Positions 49,163 to 57,793 of a stretch of DNA of 64,000 bases are shown here, piece after piece. Every line of letters starts with the position of its first letter. Positions within the stretch are counted from its first letter, which is position 1. Source of the stretch: an uncultured Ruminiclostridium sp. (GTDB lineage: Bacteria; Bacillota; Clostridia; Oscillospirales; Ruminococcaceae). Location: positions 32,713 to 96,712 of the forward strand of contig CANRGJ010000010.1 of assembly GCA_947630175.1 (NCBI GenBank). The letters are read 5' to 3'. Below the pieces are notes generated by a model that was not told the DNA's origin, did no database searches, and saw only the letters and a list, made by a program, of their open reading frames with translations. Position numbers and translations under genes: made by a program.

Positions 49163-50254
49163 TCACCAGTACATAAAGGCAAAGCCTGCTATGGGAGATA
49201 ACACTATCATAATTACTGAAAACGTGAATGATTCAACAGAGGTGAGCGTTGCACGCTGTTCGGAGGGGAACATATCCTGTATTATCGCATTTGTCCGCAC
49301 CTGAATGGCGTCGTCTCCCATTGCGGACAAAAATCCTCCCAAAGCCGCTATAAGATAAAACGAGGAATGTTCCGCAAAAATGCCTGTTAAAACAAGCAGG
49401 AGCGTTACTGCGAAAACATACTTGTAGCTGAGCCTCCGAAATTTAAGTATCAGCCTTGCGCCCACTATTCCGCCTGTTTCCATAAACAGCAGGGCAAATC
49501 CCAGTCCCCACTCGGGTATTCCCTTTTCTATCAGCTTTGCTTGGAGGAAAAACAACAGCAGGGTATCAAATGCGCCCACAATAGAATTGCACAGCATAAG
49601 AGCGATAACTTTTCTGATACTTTTGAGGAAAACGAGGCTTTCCTTAAAGCAGGAGAAAAGTCTTTCAAGCGCTCCTTTTGCGGCGTTTTGGGGTTTGGCG
49701 GCGTACACTTCCTGCAAAGATGAGAGAACGACTATCTGGAGCATACCCGCTATCAGGTCTGTTCCATATGCCAACCTATACCCGATGAAAAGGGCGAAGC
49801 CTGCGCACAGGGTGGAAAGCCCGCCGCAAATGCGGTATATTATCATCTGATTTGACTCGTATCTCTCAAATCTATTCTCCGCTTCCGCCAGCTTCAGGGA
49901 ATCGTAGGCAAGAGCGTCGCCCGTTCCTGACGAGAAATTATAGCCTAAAGCTTGAAATGCGATAGAAAGGCATACTGTAAAAAGGTCGGTTGAAAATATC
50001 ATTATGATATTTGCCAGCATTCTTATAATACTGCTGACGATAAGCATTTTCTTCCTGCCGAAAACGTCTGCCAAAGCGCCTGAGGGTATCTCAAATATAA
50101 GGCTCGTGATATGAAAGACAGTCTCAGCTATGCCTATTTCTGCAAGCGTATAGCCTCGTGCGGCTAAGATCGCTACCCACGCTCCTGTGAGGGACAAATT
50201 GCCCAGGACGGAGGAGGAATATAATTTTAAAAGCTGTTTTTTGATTTTAAACAT
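49163..50254 (-). CDS. MFS efflux transporter, tetracycline-efflux-like, possibly missing its last helix
   Basis: 363 residues, about eleven hydrophobic segments. The N-terminal third ('NLSLTGAWVAILAARGYTL', 'AEIGIAETVFHITSLIFEIP', 'SGALADVFGRKKMLIV') looks like the Tet(40)/TetA(P)-type MFS group from memory, with the loop 2-3 motif A in G-x-L-A-D-x-F-G-R-K. Family members are usually near 400 residues; this one ends at F-M-Y-W right before the terminator, so helix 12 seems absent. SD AAGGAG is eight bases before the ATG and can be masked by a hairpin in the leader. Confidence 0.75.
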   Translation of the reverse strand: MFKIKKQLLKLYSSSVLGNLSLTGAWVAILAARGYTLAEIGIAETVFHITSLIFEIPSGALADVFGRKKMLIVSSIIRMLANIIMIFSTDLFTVCLSIAFQALGYNFSSGTGDALAYDSLKLAEAENRFERYESNQMIIYRICGGLSTLCAGFALFIGYRLAYGTDLIAGMLQIVVLSSLQEVYAAKPQNAAKGALERLFSCFKESLVFLKSIRKVIALMLCNSIVGAFDTLLLFFLQAKLIEKGIPEWGLGFALLFMETGGIVGARLILKFRRLSYKYVFAVTLLLVLTGIFAEHSSFYLIAALGGFLSAMGDDAIQVRTNAIIQDMFPSEQRATLTSVESFTFSVIMIVLSPIAGFAFMYW

Positions 50255-50260
50255 AAAAAT

Positions 50261-50378
50261 ATCTCCTTAACTTCAATTTAAAAGCAGTTAAGGAGATAGT
50301 GCGCCTGTTTTATTTACAAAGCATTTATATTCTGTTATGCCTGCGACAAGCTTTCTTAAAAAAGGGCGCACTATCCCC
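50261..50378 (-). promoter_or_regulatory. Switchable leader of the MFS gene (SD-masking versus alternative stem)
   Basis: On the minus strand ATCTCCTTAACT (50,297-50,286) pairs perfectly with AGTTAAGGAGAT (50,272-50,261), hiding the SD. Overlapping it, GGCGCACTATCTCC (50,305-50,292) can pair over 14 bases, one G-U, with GGGGATAGTGCGCC (50,378-50,365), which lies inside a leader-peptide frame. The two structures are mutually exclusive, the architecture of ribosome-mediated translational attenuation. Confidence 0.7.
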
Positions 50379-50435
50379 ATAGGAGGGAAAAACGTATCCT
50401 TTTGTAAGATGTAAATTTGTCGTTTTCCAGAACAT
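50325..50435 (-). CDS. Leader peptide upstream of the MFS gene
   Basis: A 36-codon minus-strand frame starting at ATG 50,435 with GAGGT eight bases upstream. It begins MFWKTTNLHLTKGYVF and ends at a TAA. Codons 20-24 form one arm of the alternative stem that frees the MFS ribosome site. A ribosome held early in this frame, for example by an antibiotic, would leave that arm free and switch the transporter on; active translation would cover it. Role inferred from architecture. Confidence 0.6.
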   Translation of the reverse strand: MFWKTTNLHLTKGYVFPSYGDSAPFFKKACRRHNRI

Positions 50436-50538
50436 AAATATTACCTCGTATGATATTTTGCGTTACTTGATTATAACAGATAATCTGCCCCTTGTCAACA
50501 GGAAATGAAAATTCAAACGCAGGAATTTGCGATTTTGA

Positions 50539-50567
50539 TTGACAAGTCGGTAATTCTAATGTATAAT
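50539..50567 (+). promoter_or_regulatory. Promoter of the GH31 gene
   Basis: TTGACA (50,539-50,544), 17 bp, TATAAT (50,562-50,567). Confidence 0.8.
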
Positions 50568-50604
50568 TATGTTAACATTAACCGTCAAAATATGGAGGTC
50601 ACTT

Positions 50605-52626
50605 ATGAGATTTGTAAACGATAACAATGCGTTGGTATGCTATAATAGCGGCGAAATGCTGAGGATAGAGGCATGGGGCAAGGACTCGCTGAGAGTTAGG
50701 AGCACTATGCTGGGCAAGTTTACCGAAAATCAGTGGGCGCTGACTGAAACGCCTGAAAAGACGCAGGCGGAGGTAAAGACTGAGCTTATCGACCACTGGG
50801 CGGGCAACGGCGACATTGACAAGCGTGAGATCGCCGTGATAACAAACGGCAGGGTAAAGGCTGTTGTAAACTTTGTGGGAATTATTTCATTCTATAAGGA
50901 CGAACAGCTTGTGCTGAGGGAATATTTCCGTATGTACGACGGGACTCTCTCACAGAGCAGCCGCTGTCTTAAGATCGCAAACCGTGAATGGAAGGGCATT
51001 TTCGGCGGAACTGAGTACACGCTGAACGTAAAATTCGACCCCAATAAGGACGAAAAGATCTTCGGTATGGGACAGTATCAGGACGGCTGTCTTGATCTGA
51101 AGGGCTGTACGCTGGAGCTTGCTCAGAGAAATTCTCAGATATCCGTTCCCTTTGCAGTATCATCGCTCGGCTACGGATTTTTGTGGAACAATCCCGCCGT
51201 GGGCAGAGTTGCTTTCGGCAAGAACTATACCGAATGGGTAGCGCGCTCCACCCGTGAAATGGACTATTACATAACCGTCGCTGATACTCCCAAGGAGATA
51301 ATCGCAAACTACACAAAGGCGACAGGTCACGCAGATATGTTCCCCGAAGACCTTATGGGACTGTGGCAGTGCAAGCTGAGATACAGAACGCAGGACGAGG
51401 TCCTCACCGTGGCGCGTCAGTACCAAAAGGAAGGAATAAAGATAGATCAGATAGTTATCGACTTCTTCCACTGGACCGTGCAGGGCGACTGGAAATTTGA
51501 CAATAAATACTGGCCCGACCCCAAGGCTATGGTGGACGAACTGCACAGTATGGGAATAAAAGTTATCGTTTCAGTATGGCCGTCCGTTGACAGAAAGAGC
51601 GAAAACTTCTGGCCGATGATGGAAAGAGGTCTGCTGATAAAGACCGAAAGAGGCGCCGCCCAGACTTACGACTATCAGGGGGACTGCGTGGAGATAGACG
51701 CATTCAACCCCGAAACACGCAAGTACGTGTGGGAGGTCTGCAAGAGAAATTACTACGATCTGGGAATAGACGCTTTCTGGCTGGATAACTCCGAGCCTGA
51801 TTTCGGCGTTTACGATTTTGAGAATTACAGATACTCGGCAGGTCCTGCTCTTGAGGTGAGCAATATGTTCCCTCAGATGTACAGCCGTGTGTTCTATGAC
51901 GAAATGAAAAAAGAGGGCAAGCCTGTCGTTAATCTGCTGAGATGCGCATGGGCAGGCTCGCAGAAATACGGAAACGTGGTTTGGTCAGGCGACGTTCCCT
52001 CCACGTTTGAGGCGTTCTACGACCAGCTCCAGTGCGGACTTAATATGGGGCTTGCGGGTATTCCCTGGTGGACTACCGATATAGGCGGCTTTATGACGGA
52101 CGACGTGAACGACCCTGATTTCAGGCAGCTACTCATAAGATGGTATCAGTTTGCAGTCTACTCCGCCGTACTGCGTATGCACGGGGACAGAGGTCCTTAC
52201 AACATTCCTCCCCTTGACGACCGTGACTGGGGCGGCGGATATCTGAAAACAGGTCAGCCTAACGAGCTGTGGAGCTACGGCGAGGAAAATTACAAAATAA
52301 TGAAGCATTACTACGATATTCGTATCGGTATGCACGATTATATCAAAAAGCTGTATGAGGAGGCTCACACAAACGGCTCTCCCCTTATCCGCGCGATGTT
52401 CTACGAATTCCCTGAGGACAAGAAGTGCTGGGAGCTGACTGACCAGTATATGTTCGGCGACAAGTATCTGGTAGCGCCTATCTTCCACCTCAACCAGTTT
52501 GAAAGAGAGGTTTATCTCCCTGAGGGCGAATGGACGCTGACCTCGACAGGCGAAAAGTTCAGCGGCGGACAGACTGTCAAGGTTGCCGCGCCTATCGAGT
52601 ATATGCCTGTGTTTGAGAGAGTATAA
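50605..52626 (+). CDS. GH31 alpha-glycosidase (alpha-xylosidase/glucosidase type)
   Basis: 673 residues from ATG 50,605 (GGAGGTC upstream). N-terminal beta-sandwich, then the barrel with 'DFFHWTVQGDWKFD', the nucleophile region 'DAFWLDNSEPDFG' and the acid/base 'VVWSGDVPSTFEAF', and 'PWWTTDIGGF', all GH31 signatures. The W-L-D-N-S-E-P version differs from YicI-type K-T-D-F-G-E and is common in GH31 enzymes of gut Firmicutes. No signal peptide: cytoplasmic cleavage of imported oligosaccharides such as isoprimeverose or maltose-type sugars. Monocistronic. Confidence 0.92.
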   Translation: MRFVNDNNALVCYNSGEMLRIEAWGKDSLRVRSTMLGKFTENQWALTETPEKTQAEVKTELIDHWAGNGDIDKREIAVITNGRVKAVVNFVGIISFYKDEQLVLREYFRMYDGTLSQSSRCLKIANREWKGIFGGTEYTLNVKFDPNKDEKIFGMGQYQDGCLDLKGCTLELAQRNSQISVPFAVSSLGYGFLWNNPAVGRVAFGKNYTEWVARSTREMDYYITVADTPKEIIANYTKATGHADMFPEDLMGLWQCKLRYRTQDEVLTVARQYQKEGIKIDQIVIDFFHWTVQGDWKFDNKYWPDPKAMVDELHSMGIKVIVSVWPSVDRKSENFWPMMERGLLIKTERGAAQTYDYQGDCVEIDAFNPETRKYVWEVCKRNYYDLGIDAFWLDNSEPDFGVYDFENYRYSAGPALEVSNMFPQMYSRVFYDEMKKEGKPVVNLLRCAWAGSQKYGNVVWSGDVPSTFEAFYDQLQCGLNMGLAGIPWWTTDIGGFMTDDVNDPDFRQLLIRWYQFAVYSAVLRMHGDRGPYNIPPLDDRDWGGGYLKTGQPNELWSYGEENYKIMKHYYDIRIGMHDYIKKLYEEAHTNGSPLIRAMFYEFPEDKKCWELTDQYMFGDKYLVAPIFHLNQFEREVYLPEGEWTLTSTGEKFSGGQTVKVAAPIEYMPVFERV

Positions 52627-52636
52627 AACAAAAAAT

Positions 52637-52668
52637 TAAATGCGCTCACTTTGCGTGGGCGCATTTTT
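52637..52668 (+). terminator. Terminator of the GH31 gene
   Basis: AAATGCGC-CAC / GTG-GCGCATTT stem followed by TTTAT. Confidence 0.8.
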
Positions 52669-52678
52669 ATGTTGATTT

Positions 52679-53017
52679 TCAATCTGGCGGAAGAGCGACT
52701 ATTCGGACCCTTTTGTTCAGCTTTTGGCAGGAGGATATCACCTGCGCTGTGCCTTTGGAAACGCCGTCCCAGAAGGCTATTACTTCGTCGGCGTATTCTA
52801 CGATCTGTCGGTTGCGCTTTAAGGGGGCGGCTTTGCCGTATTTTTCGTATTCGGGGAGAAATTCGGTGAGCTTTATGCGGTGGGAAAGGGCGTATTCACG
52901 GGCGCAGGCGTCTATTCCTTTAGCGCCGCCCGAAACTATTTCATCTGTATCGGGCGGAAGATAGTCTTGAAGATTTGAAACCGTCAGGGTGCGGGAACCG
53001 ATTATTGCTACTTTCAT
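52679..53017 (-). CDS. SLOG-like nucleotide-binding protein (DUF2493 type)
   Basis: 112 residues: 'VAIIGSRTL' at the start, 'IVSGGAKGIDACAREYA' (about 27-43), 'RNRQIVEYADEVIAFWDG' (about 68-85) and 'SKGTAQVI'. This is the Rossmann-like SLOG/DprA-type nucleotide-binding fold of DUF2493. Substrate unknown. It is divergent from an Arc-like repressor, with AGATATA repeats between them. Confidence 0.8.
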   Translation of the reverse strand: MKVAIIGSRTLTVSNLQDYLPPDTDEIVSGGAKGIDACAREYALSHRIKLTEFLPEYEKYGKAAPLKRNRQIVEYADEVIAFWDGVSKGTAQVISSCQKLNKRVRIVALPPD

Positions 53018-53043
53018 ATTGTTGCTCCATTTAGATATATTTC

Positions 53044-53060
53044 AGATATAATTTATATCT
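53044..53060. promoter_or_regulatory. Palindromic operator candidate for the Arc-like protein
   Basis: AGATATAATTTATATCT, perfect 8-bp arms around one base. Further AGATATA half-sites lie at about 53,032 and 53,090 in the same divergent region. Confidence 0.55.
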
Positions 53061-53144
53061 ATATTTCACATTATAGCACAAAATAGATATAAAATAAATA
53101 CATATTGAAATAATATTAAATACAAAATGGAGAAAATTTATATT

Positions 53145-53309
53145 ATGAAAAGTTTATCTATAAGAATTGACGAAGTTATGCTTGATAAACTTCACGTCGT
53201 GGCTGATTATGAGGGAAGAAGCGCAAATAGCGAGATACTTATACTGATACGGGACGCAATTGAAAAATATGAGGCTAAACACGGCGAGATAAAAGTTGAC
53301 AGAAAATAA
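53145..53309 (+). CDS. Arc-family ribbon-helix-helix regulator
   Basis: 54 residues from ATG 53,145 (GGAG about 12 bases upstream; an earlier in-frame ATG at 53,127 has a poorer site). Strand 'SLSIRIDEVMLDKLHVVADYEG', then 'SANSEILILIRDAIEKYEA', the Arc/Mnt RHH pattern. Divergent with the SLOG gene and probably represses both. A terminator AAGGACGGT / ACCGTCCTT follows (53,307-53,334). Confidence 0.78.
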   Translation: MKSLSIRIDEVMLDKLHVVADYEGRSANSEILILIRDAIEKYEAKHGEIKVDRK

Positions 53310-53334
53310 GGACGGTGGCTGACCGTCCTTTATT
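53307..53334. terminator. Bidirectional terminator
   Basis: AAGGACGGT-GGCTG-ACCGTCCTT with T-run, shared by the converging Arc-like and barstar genes. Confidence 0.8.
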
Positions 53335-53335
53335 T

Positions 53336-53602
53336 TTATTCTTTTACCTCTAATGTCAATGCGGCGTTTTCCTCTGCGGCGGCTTTAAGCACGTTGATTA
53401 TTCGCTTGCCGTAACAGTATTTTTCCTGACAAAGCTGTGAATTTTTTACCGTCACCTTTACGTCGTACAGCTCGCCAAGGCAGTCGTACAAAGCGTCAAG
53501 GTTCTTCCCGTAATAATCGGGAAAGGAAAATTGCTCCATAAGGTATTCCTGCGCTGTTTCCCGTTCAAGAAGTTTTTTTCCGTCCAGAATTATCTCTGTC
53601 AT
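53336..53602 (-). CDS. Barstar-family ribonuclease inhibitor
   Basis: 88 residues with the barstar pattern: 'ILDGKKLLERETAQEYLMEQF', 'PDYYGKNLDALYDCLGEL' (the Y-G-K-N-L-D-A-L-x-D-x-L core) and a C-terminal strand. It binds and blocks barnase-type RNases in the cytoplasm. It lies 13 bp downstream of a barnase-domain gene on the same strand, a cognate toxin/immunity pair. Confidence 0.9.
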   Translation of the reverse strand: MTEIILDGKKLLERETAQEYLMEQFSFPDYYGKNLDALYDCLGELYDVKVTVKNSQLCQEKYCYGKRIINVLKAAAEENAALTLEVKE

Positions 53603-53615
53603 ATCAGTTCCCTCC

Positions 53616-54236
53616 TTACCATATAACTTTGCCGTCGGCGGTTATCGTTACTTCGTCAAAGCTCTCGTAATGGTCGGAGGTGTAGAAGTAAAGTCCGTCA
53701 TTGGAAAAGACCAGCCGCCTTGAACCCCGTGAGGGATAGCCGTCGGTGTCTATGTCACATTCGGTGTAGGTGCGCCCGTCAGCTTCGGGGAGAAGTCCCT
53801 CATAGTTGCCGAAACGGTCGCCGCCTATTGCCGCGCCCTCAAGATAATCCTCCACAGAGCCGCCTTCCCAACCCAGATCCCTCGCCTCGTTCTTGGTGAT
53901 GTAGTTGGGTGGGAGCTCACCGTAAGCGTCAAGGTAAAGCACAACGTTCTCCACGTCGTAGTAATATTTGCCGTATTCGGGGAGGTCGTAGGGCGCTTCA
54001 GACTGAGCTTCGGTATCAGGTTCAGTGGACTGCTCCGCTGATTCGGGTTGAGATGTTTCTTCGGAATTTTCGGGTTCCTCGGAATCAGGGGGTTCTTCTA
54101 CTGTTTCTTCAGCAGTTGTGGTTGCTTCGGAGGAAACGGGGGTTGTTATGTTTTCTGTGGGCTGAGGGGCTTTCCCGCAGGAAGTGAAAAGCAATAAGGT
54201 CGTAAGCAGGAGGGCAAGATATTTTGTAAATCTCAT
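53616..54236 (-). CDS. Lipid-anchored barnase-type ribonuclease
   Basis: 206 residues. The signal ends in lipobox LFTSC (Cys 20), so the protein should be lipid-anchored outside the membrane. A Glu/Thr/Ser/Pro spacer (about 25-85) precedes a barnase domain (about 95-206): 'LPPNYITKNEARDLGW', 'IGGDRFGNYEG', 'YTECDIDTDGY' (catalytic Glu), 'SRRLVFSNDG' (Arg) and 'YTSDHYESF' (catalytic His). All catalytic residues are kept. Classical barnase is freely secreted; the anchor is the unusual part. Barstar follows. Confidence 0.9.
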   Translation of the reverse strand: MRFTKYLALLLTTLLLFTSCGKAPQPTENITTPVSSEATTTAEETVEEPPDSEEPENSEETSQPESAEQSTEPDTEAQSEAPYDLPEYGKYYYDVENVVLYLDAYGELPPNYITKNEARDLGWEGGSVEDYLEGAAIGGDRFGNYEGLLPEADGRTYTECDIDTDGYPSRGSRRLVFSNDGLYFYTSDHYESFDEVTITADGKVIW

Positions 54237-54254
54237 CTGTTGTGCTCCCGTTTA

Positions 54255-55538
54255 TCAGACTTTATCAAGAGCCTGAGAAATGTCCGCTATAAGGTCGGCG
54301 GAATTTTCCAGTCCGCAGGACATACGGACAAGGTCGGGGGTTATACCCGCGGCGACAAGCTCCTCGTCATTCATCTGGCGGTGAGTTGCGGAGGCGGGGT
54401 GCAGACAGCAGGTGCGGGCGTCGGCAACGTGTGTTTCGATAGCGGCAAGGCGAAGGTGTTTCATAAACGTTTCAGCCGCAGTTCTTCCTCCCTTAAAGCC
54501 GAAAGAAACTACGCCGCAGGTGCCGTTGGGCATATATTTCTGCGCAAGCTCGTAATATTTATCCCCTTCAAGTCCCGGATACGTCACAAAGGATACTTTG
54601 GGGTGATTTTTCAGGAAGGTTGCTACTGCAAGACCGTTTTCGCAGTGCTTGGGCATACGGACGTGAAGGCTTTCCAGTCCTAAGTTCAGGATAAATGCGT
54701 TCTGGGGGGACTGGATAGAGCCGAAGTCACGCATAAGCTGGGCGGTGCATTTGGTGATGAACGCTCCGCCAAGACCGAATTTTTCAGCATAAGTCACGCC
54801 GTGGTAGCTGTCGTCGGGGGTGGTGAGCCCCGGAAATTTGTCCGCATGAGCGAGCCAGTCGAATTTTCCGCTGTCAACGATACAGCCGCCTACTCCTGCG
54901 CCGTGACCGTCCATATATTTTGTGGTGGAGTGAGTCACGATGTCACAGCCCCATTCGATAGGGCGGCAGTTCACGGGAGTTGCAAAGGTGTTGTCGACTA
55001 TAAGAGGAACGCCGTGGGCGTGGGCGGCTTTGGCGAATTTCTCTATATCAAGGACGGTTAAGGCGGGATTTGCTATGGTTTCGCCGAAAACTGCCTTGGT
55101 GTTGGGCTTGAAAGCGGCGGAAAGTTCCTCCTCGGTGCAGTCGGGGTCTACAAAGGTGAAGTCTATGCCCATTTTGCGCATTGTGACATGGAAAAGGTTG
55201 TAGGTGCCGCCGTAAATGGTGGAGCAGGCTACGACGTGGTCGCCGCAGTTTGCAATGTTGAATATCGCGTAGAAGTTAGCGGCTTGTCCCGACGAGGTGA
55301 GCATTGCGGCGGTGCCGCCCTCAAGGTCGCATATTTTTGCCGCTACCATATCGTTGGTGGGGTTTTGCAGGCGGGTGTAGAAATAGCCGCTTTCCTCAAG
55401 GTCGAACAGCTTGCCCATTTCCTCACTGGTGGAATATTTGAAGGTGGTGGACTGGATTATGGGTATCTGGCGGGGTTCGCCGTTTCCCGGCGTGTAGCCG
55501 CTTTGTACGCATTTTGTGTCTATCGTGTAGTCGCTCAT
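54255..55538 (-). CDS. metY: O-acetylhomoserine sulfhydrylase (PLP enzyme)
   Basis: 427 residues of the Cys/Met metabolism PLP family. The PLP lysine lies in 'THSTTKYMDGHGAGVGG' (about 205-221); 'QSTTFKYSTSEEM' and 'EGGTAAMLTSSGQAA' are as in MetY. It makes homocysteine from O-acetylhomoserine and sulfide. SD GAGGAACC before the ATG. The leader is under 100 bp and shows no SAM-type riboswitch. Confidence 0.93.
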   Translation of the reverse strand: MSDYTIDTKCVQSGYTPGNGEPRQIPIIQSTTFKYSTSEEMGKLFDLEESGYFYTRLQNPTNDMVAAKICDLEGGTAAMLTSSGQAANFYAIFNIANCGDHVVACSTIYGGTYNLFHVTMRKMGIDFTFVDPDCTEEELSAAFKPNTKAVFGETIANPALTVLDIEKFAKAAHAHGVPLIVDNTFATPVNCRPIEWGCDIVTHSTTKYMDGHGAGVGGCIVDSGKFDWLAHADKFPGLTTPDDSYHGVTYAEKFGLGGAFITKCTAQLMRDFGSIQSPQNAFILNLGLESLHVRMPKHCENGLAVATFLKNHPKVSFVTYPGLEGDKYYELAQKYMPNGTCGVVSFGFKGGRTAAETFMKHLRLAAIETHVADARTCCLHPASATHRQMNDEELVAAGITPDLVRMSCGLENSADLIADISQALDKV

Positions 55539-55633
55539 AGGGGTTCCTCTTTTCTTTTGTTTTTTTGTTATTTGATATTATAGCATAGTTTGGGGGATTT
55601 TTCCAGTGGTATTGAAAAAATCATTTGGCTTAA

Positions 55634-55858
55634 TCATTCGGCTTTGGGGTAAGGCTTTTTAACGTCTGTCCTGCCGATAAGATAATCAACACTTGTCCCG
55701 AAAATATCCGCAATCCTGCTCAATACTTCAACGGGAATGTTTCTTTCGCCTATCTCGTAATTTGAATATGTACGGCGGTTGATAAACAGCATATCGGCTA
55801 TTTTCTGCTGAGTCAGGTCGTTGTCCTCTCTGAGATTTTTTATTCTTTCGTAAACCAT
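55634..55858 (-). CDS. Small XRE-family regulator
   Basis: 74 residues from the ATG at 55,858, chosen because GAGGTGA lies upstream; longer starts lack a site. HTH: 'RIKNLREDNDLTQQKIADMLFINRRTYSNYEIGERNIPVEVLSRIADIFGTSVDYL' style, typical of Cro/CI proteins. Alone between metY and mscS; target unknown. Confidence 0.85.
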   Translation of the reverse strand: MVYERIKNLREDNDLTQQKIADMLFINRRTYSNYEIGERNIPVEVLSRIADIFGTSVDYLIGRTDVKKPYPKAE

Positions 55859-56012
55859 TATCTTCACCTCAGAGAAAGTATAGCATGGTACAAAACGAGG
55901 CATTGACTTTTGGCTCAAATTGTGGCACGGCGCAACGGTTTTCCTTGATTTTCATAATTTTTATGATATAATTAAATCATAAATATTTAAAAATCATCAA
56001 AGGAGAAAACAT

Positions 56013-56816
56013 ATGTTAAGGTGGTTACAGGATTTTGTCAACACTTATGTGGTGCCGTTCGTCATTGATCTTGCCATTGCGGCGGTGGTGCTTATCGTGG
56101 GGCTGAAGCTGGTGAGCTTCCTCATAACAAGGCTTAAAAGAAGAAAGTTTATCGCAAAGCTGGACAGCAATATAGGAACACTGCTGTTAAATGCTCTTAA
56201 GGTAGTATTGAACGCTTTGATAATCATTATCGCAATTCAGATAATGGGTGTTCCCTCCGCTACGATAGTGGCTGTTATCGGCTCCTGCGGGCTTGCTTTC
56301 GGGCTTGCGTTGCAGGGCGGTCTTTCCAATTTAGCGGGCGGAGTTATGCTGATGATATTCAAGCCCTTTCACGTGGGAGACTACATATCCACAAAGGACG
56401 GGGACGGAACGGTGGAGGATATCGGTATCTTCTACACAAGGCTGGTTACGGTGGATAATCTCAGCATAAATATACCCAACTCCGTGCTTTCCTCAAACAG
56501 CGTCACAAATATGTCGGCTAAGGGAATGAGGGGCGTTGAGATAGAAATTTCCGTTGCGTACGGGACGGATATCGAAAAGGCGAGGAAGGTGCTTCTCGGC
56601 TGTGCGGAAAACGAGCCGCTTATACTGAAAGAGCCTGCCGCAAGCGTATTTGTGACGGCGCACGACGATTCCTGCGTAAAGCTGATGTTTCGCTCGTATA
56701 CCGAAAGCGGAAACTTTGTACAGATGAAGGCAAAGCTGCTTGAAGAATCGCTGAAGGCGCTGGACGAAGCGGGAGTTGAGATACCATTCCCGCAGGTGGA
56801 CGTGCATATGAAGTAA
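56013..56816 (+). CDS. mscS: MscS-family mechanosensitive channel
   Basis: 267 residues: three membrane helices (about 18-40, 62-85, 88-115), the pore helix glycine/alanine pattern 'GSCGLAFGLALQGGLSNLAGGVMLM' (about 90-115), and the soluble beta domain with 'FKPFHVGDYI'. Opens on hypo-osmotic shock. AAAGGAG precedes the ATG. Confidence 0.93.
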   Translation: MLRWLQDFVNTYVVPFVIDLAIAAVVLIVGLKLVSFLITRLKRRKFIAKLDSNIGTLLLNALKVVLNALIIIIAIQIMGVPSATIVAVIGSCGLAFGLALQGGLSNLAGGVMLMIFKPFHVGDYISTKDGDGTVEDIGIFYTRLVTVDNLSINIPNSVLSSNSVTNMSAKGMRGVEIEISVAYGTDIEKARKVLLGCAENEPLILKEPAASVFVTAHDDSCVKLMFRSYTESGNFVQMKAKLLEESLKALDEAGVEIPFPQVDVHMK

Positions 56817-56822
56817 AAAATT

Positions 56823-56850
56823 TCCCGACAGGATTCTGTCGGGATTTTTT
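56823..56850. terminator. Bidirectional terminator after mscS
   Basis: TCCCGACAG-GATT-CTGTCGGGA followed by TTTTTTT, with As on the other side. Confidence 0.85.
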
Positions 56851-57764
56851 TATTTTGAAGAAATTTCTTTTATCCAGCCTGTAATTCCGTTTGCAAGGCG
56901 TTGATCGGCGGGTTTGCCGCTGTCGAATATCAGATTTGACTGGATCCAGTTTATCATACAGTGCTGTCCCATTTCAATGCCGAAATTCACCGAGGAGATA
57001 CCTCCGTCGCCGTTATACACCCATTCTGGGAAAAAGCATACAGTATTTTTCATACCTTGCAGCTTTTCCAGACGTGGAAGTATACATTCGTCAAAATCTG
57101 CCATTTCATCATGTCTGCCGTGAGCGATGATAAGGCTGACGCCGCTTTGTGAGATCGTGTCAAGCTCTTGATCAGGCGGCACATATCCTGAGGAAATTGG
57201 AATAGCTCCGTCAAAATAATCCGTGTAGTCCTGCAAAAGCTGCCATGTGAAATATCCGCCTGAGGAGGCGCCCATAACAAATTTTTTGCCTATATTTCTC
57301 TCGTGTTCGGCGCACACCTTGTCATAAATTTCTTTTATGGGGCGGGAATATGCTTCACACCAGGTTCCCTCAAGTTCGCCGTTTTCAAGGCGCTTTTCAT
57401 TGGCGAGGGGGACTATGATATACGCTCCGCCCATTTCACGCTGGTATTTTTCAGAGGCGTACTGCTCCGCACCGCAGCACATAATGCATTTCACGCCGTC
57501 AAGAGAATTGCTGGCGCCGTGAAGCCACATAAGAACGGGATATTTTTTATCCTCCGCCGCCCCGTGCTTTACAGGGTCGTAGACGTAGTAGGTGATGTCG
57601 CCTGTTTCTGCGCAGGGGTGGGAATATTTGTCAAAAAGGTCAAAGTATATCTTGCTTTTGTATGTAGGATAAAAGCTGATGAACTCACCGTCCTTCATAT
57701 ATTTTGCCCACCGGGGAACGGCGGTGGTGTTCTGTGTCAGCTTGCTGAACTCGGGCAGTGGCAT
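56850..57764 (-). CDS. Alpha/beta-hydrolase esterase
   Basis: 304 residues. 'PVLMWLHGASNSLDG' (oxyanion region), nucleophile elbow 'MGASSGGYFTW' (about 193-203), Asp/His near 'GRHDEMADFD' and the C-terminal 'GQHCMINW'. Resembles PHB-depolymerase/feruloyl-esterase-like enzymes without a signal peptide. Last gene of a four-gene minus-strand operon, 29 bp after the oxidoreductase. Substrate unknown. Confidence 0.8.
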   Translation of the reverse strand: MPLPEFSKLTQNTTAVPRWAKYMKDGEFISFYPTYKSKIYFDLFDKYSHPCAETGDITYYVYDPVKHGAAEDKKYPVLMWLHGASNSLDGVKCIMCCGAEQYASEKYQREMGGAYIIVPLANEKRLENGELEGTWCEAYSRPIKEIYDKVCAEHERNIGKKFVMGASSGGYFTWQLLQDYTDYFDGAIPISSGYVPPDQELDTISQSGVSLIIAHGRHDEMADFDECILPRLEKLQGMKNTVCFFPEWVYNGDGGISSVNFGIEMGQHCMINWIQSNLIFDSGKPADQRLANGITGWIKEISSK

Positions 57765-57793
57765 ATGGCAGGCTCCTTTCTCAATGTAAAATA

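Noticed and set aside
55539..55633. SAM riboswitch or T-box upstream of metY
   Set aside because: The leader is too short and lacks the characteristic stems and T-box sequence.
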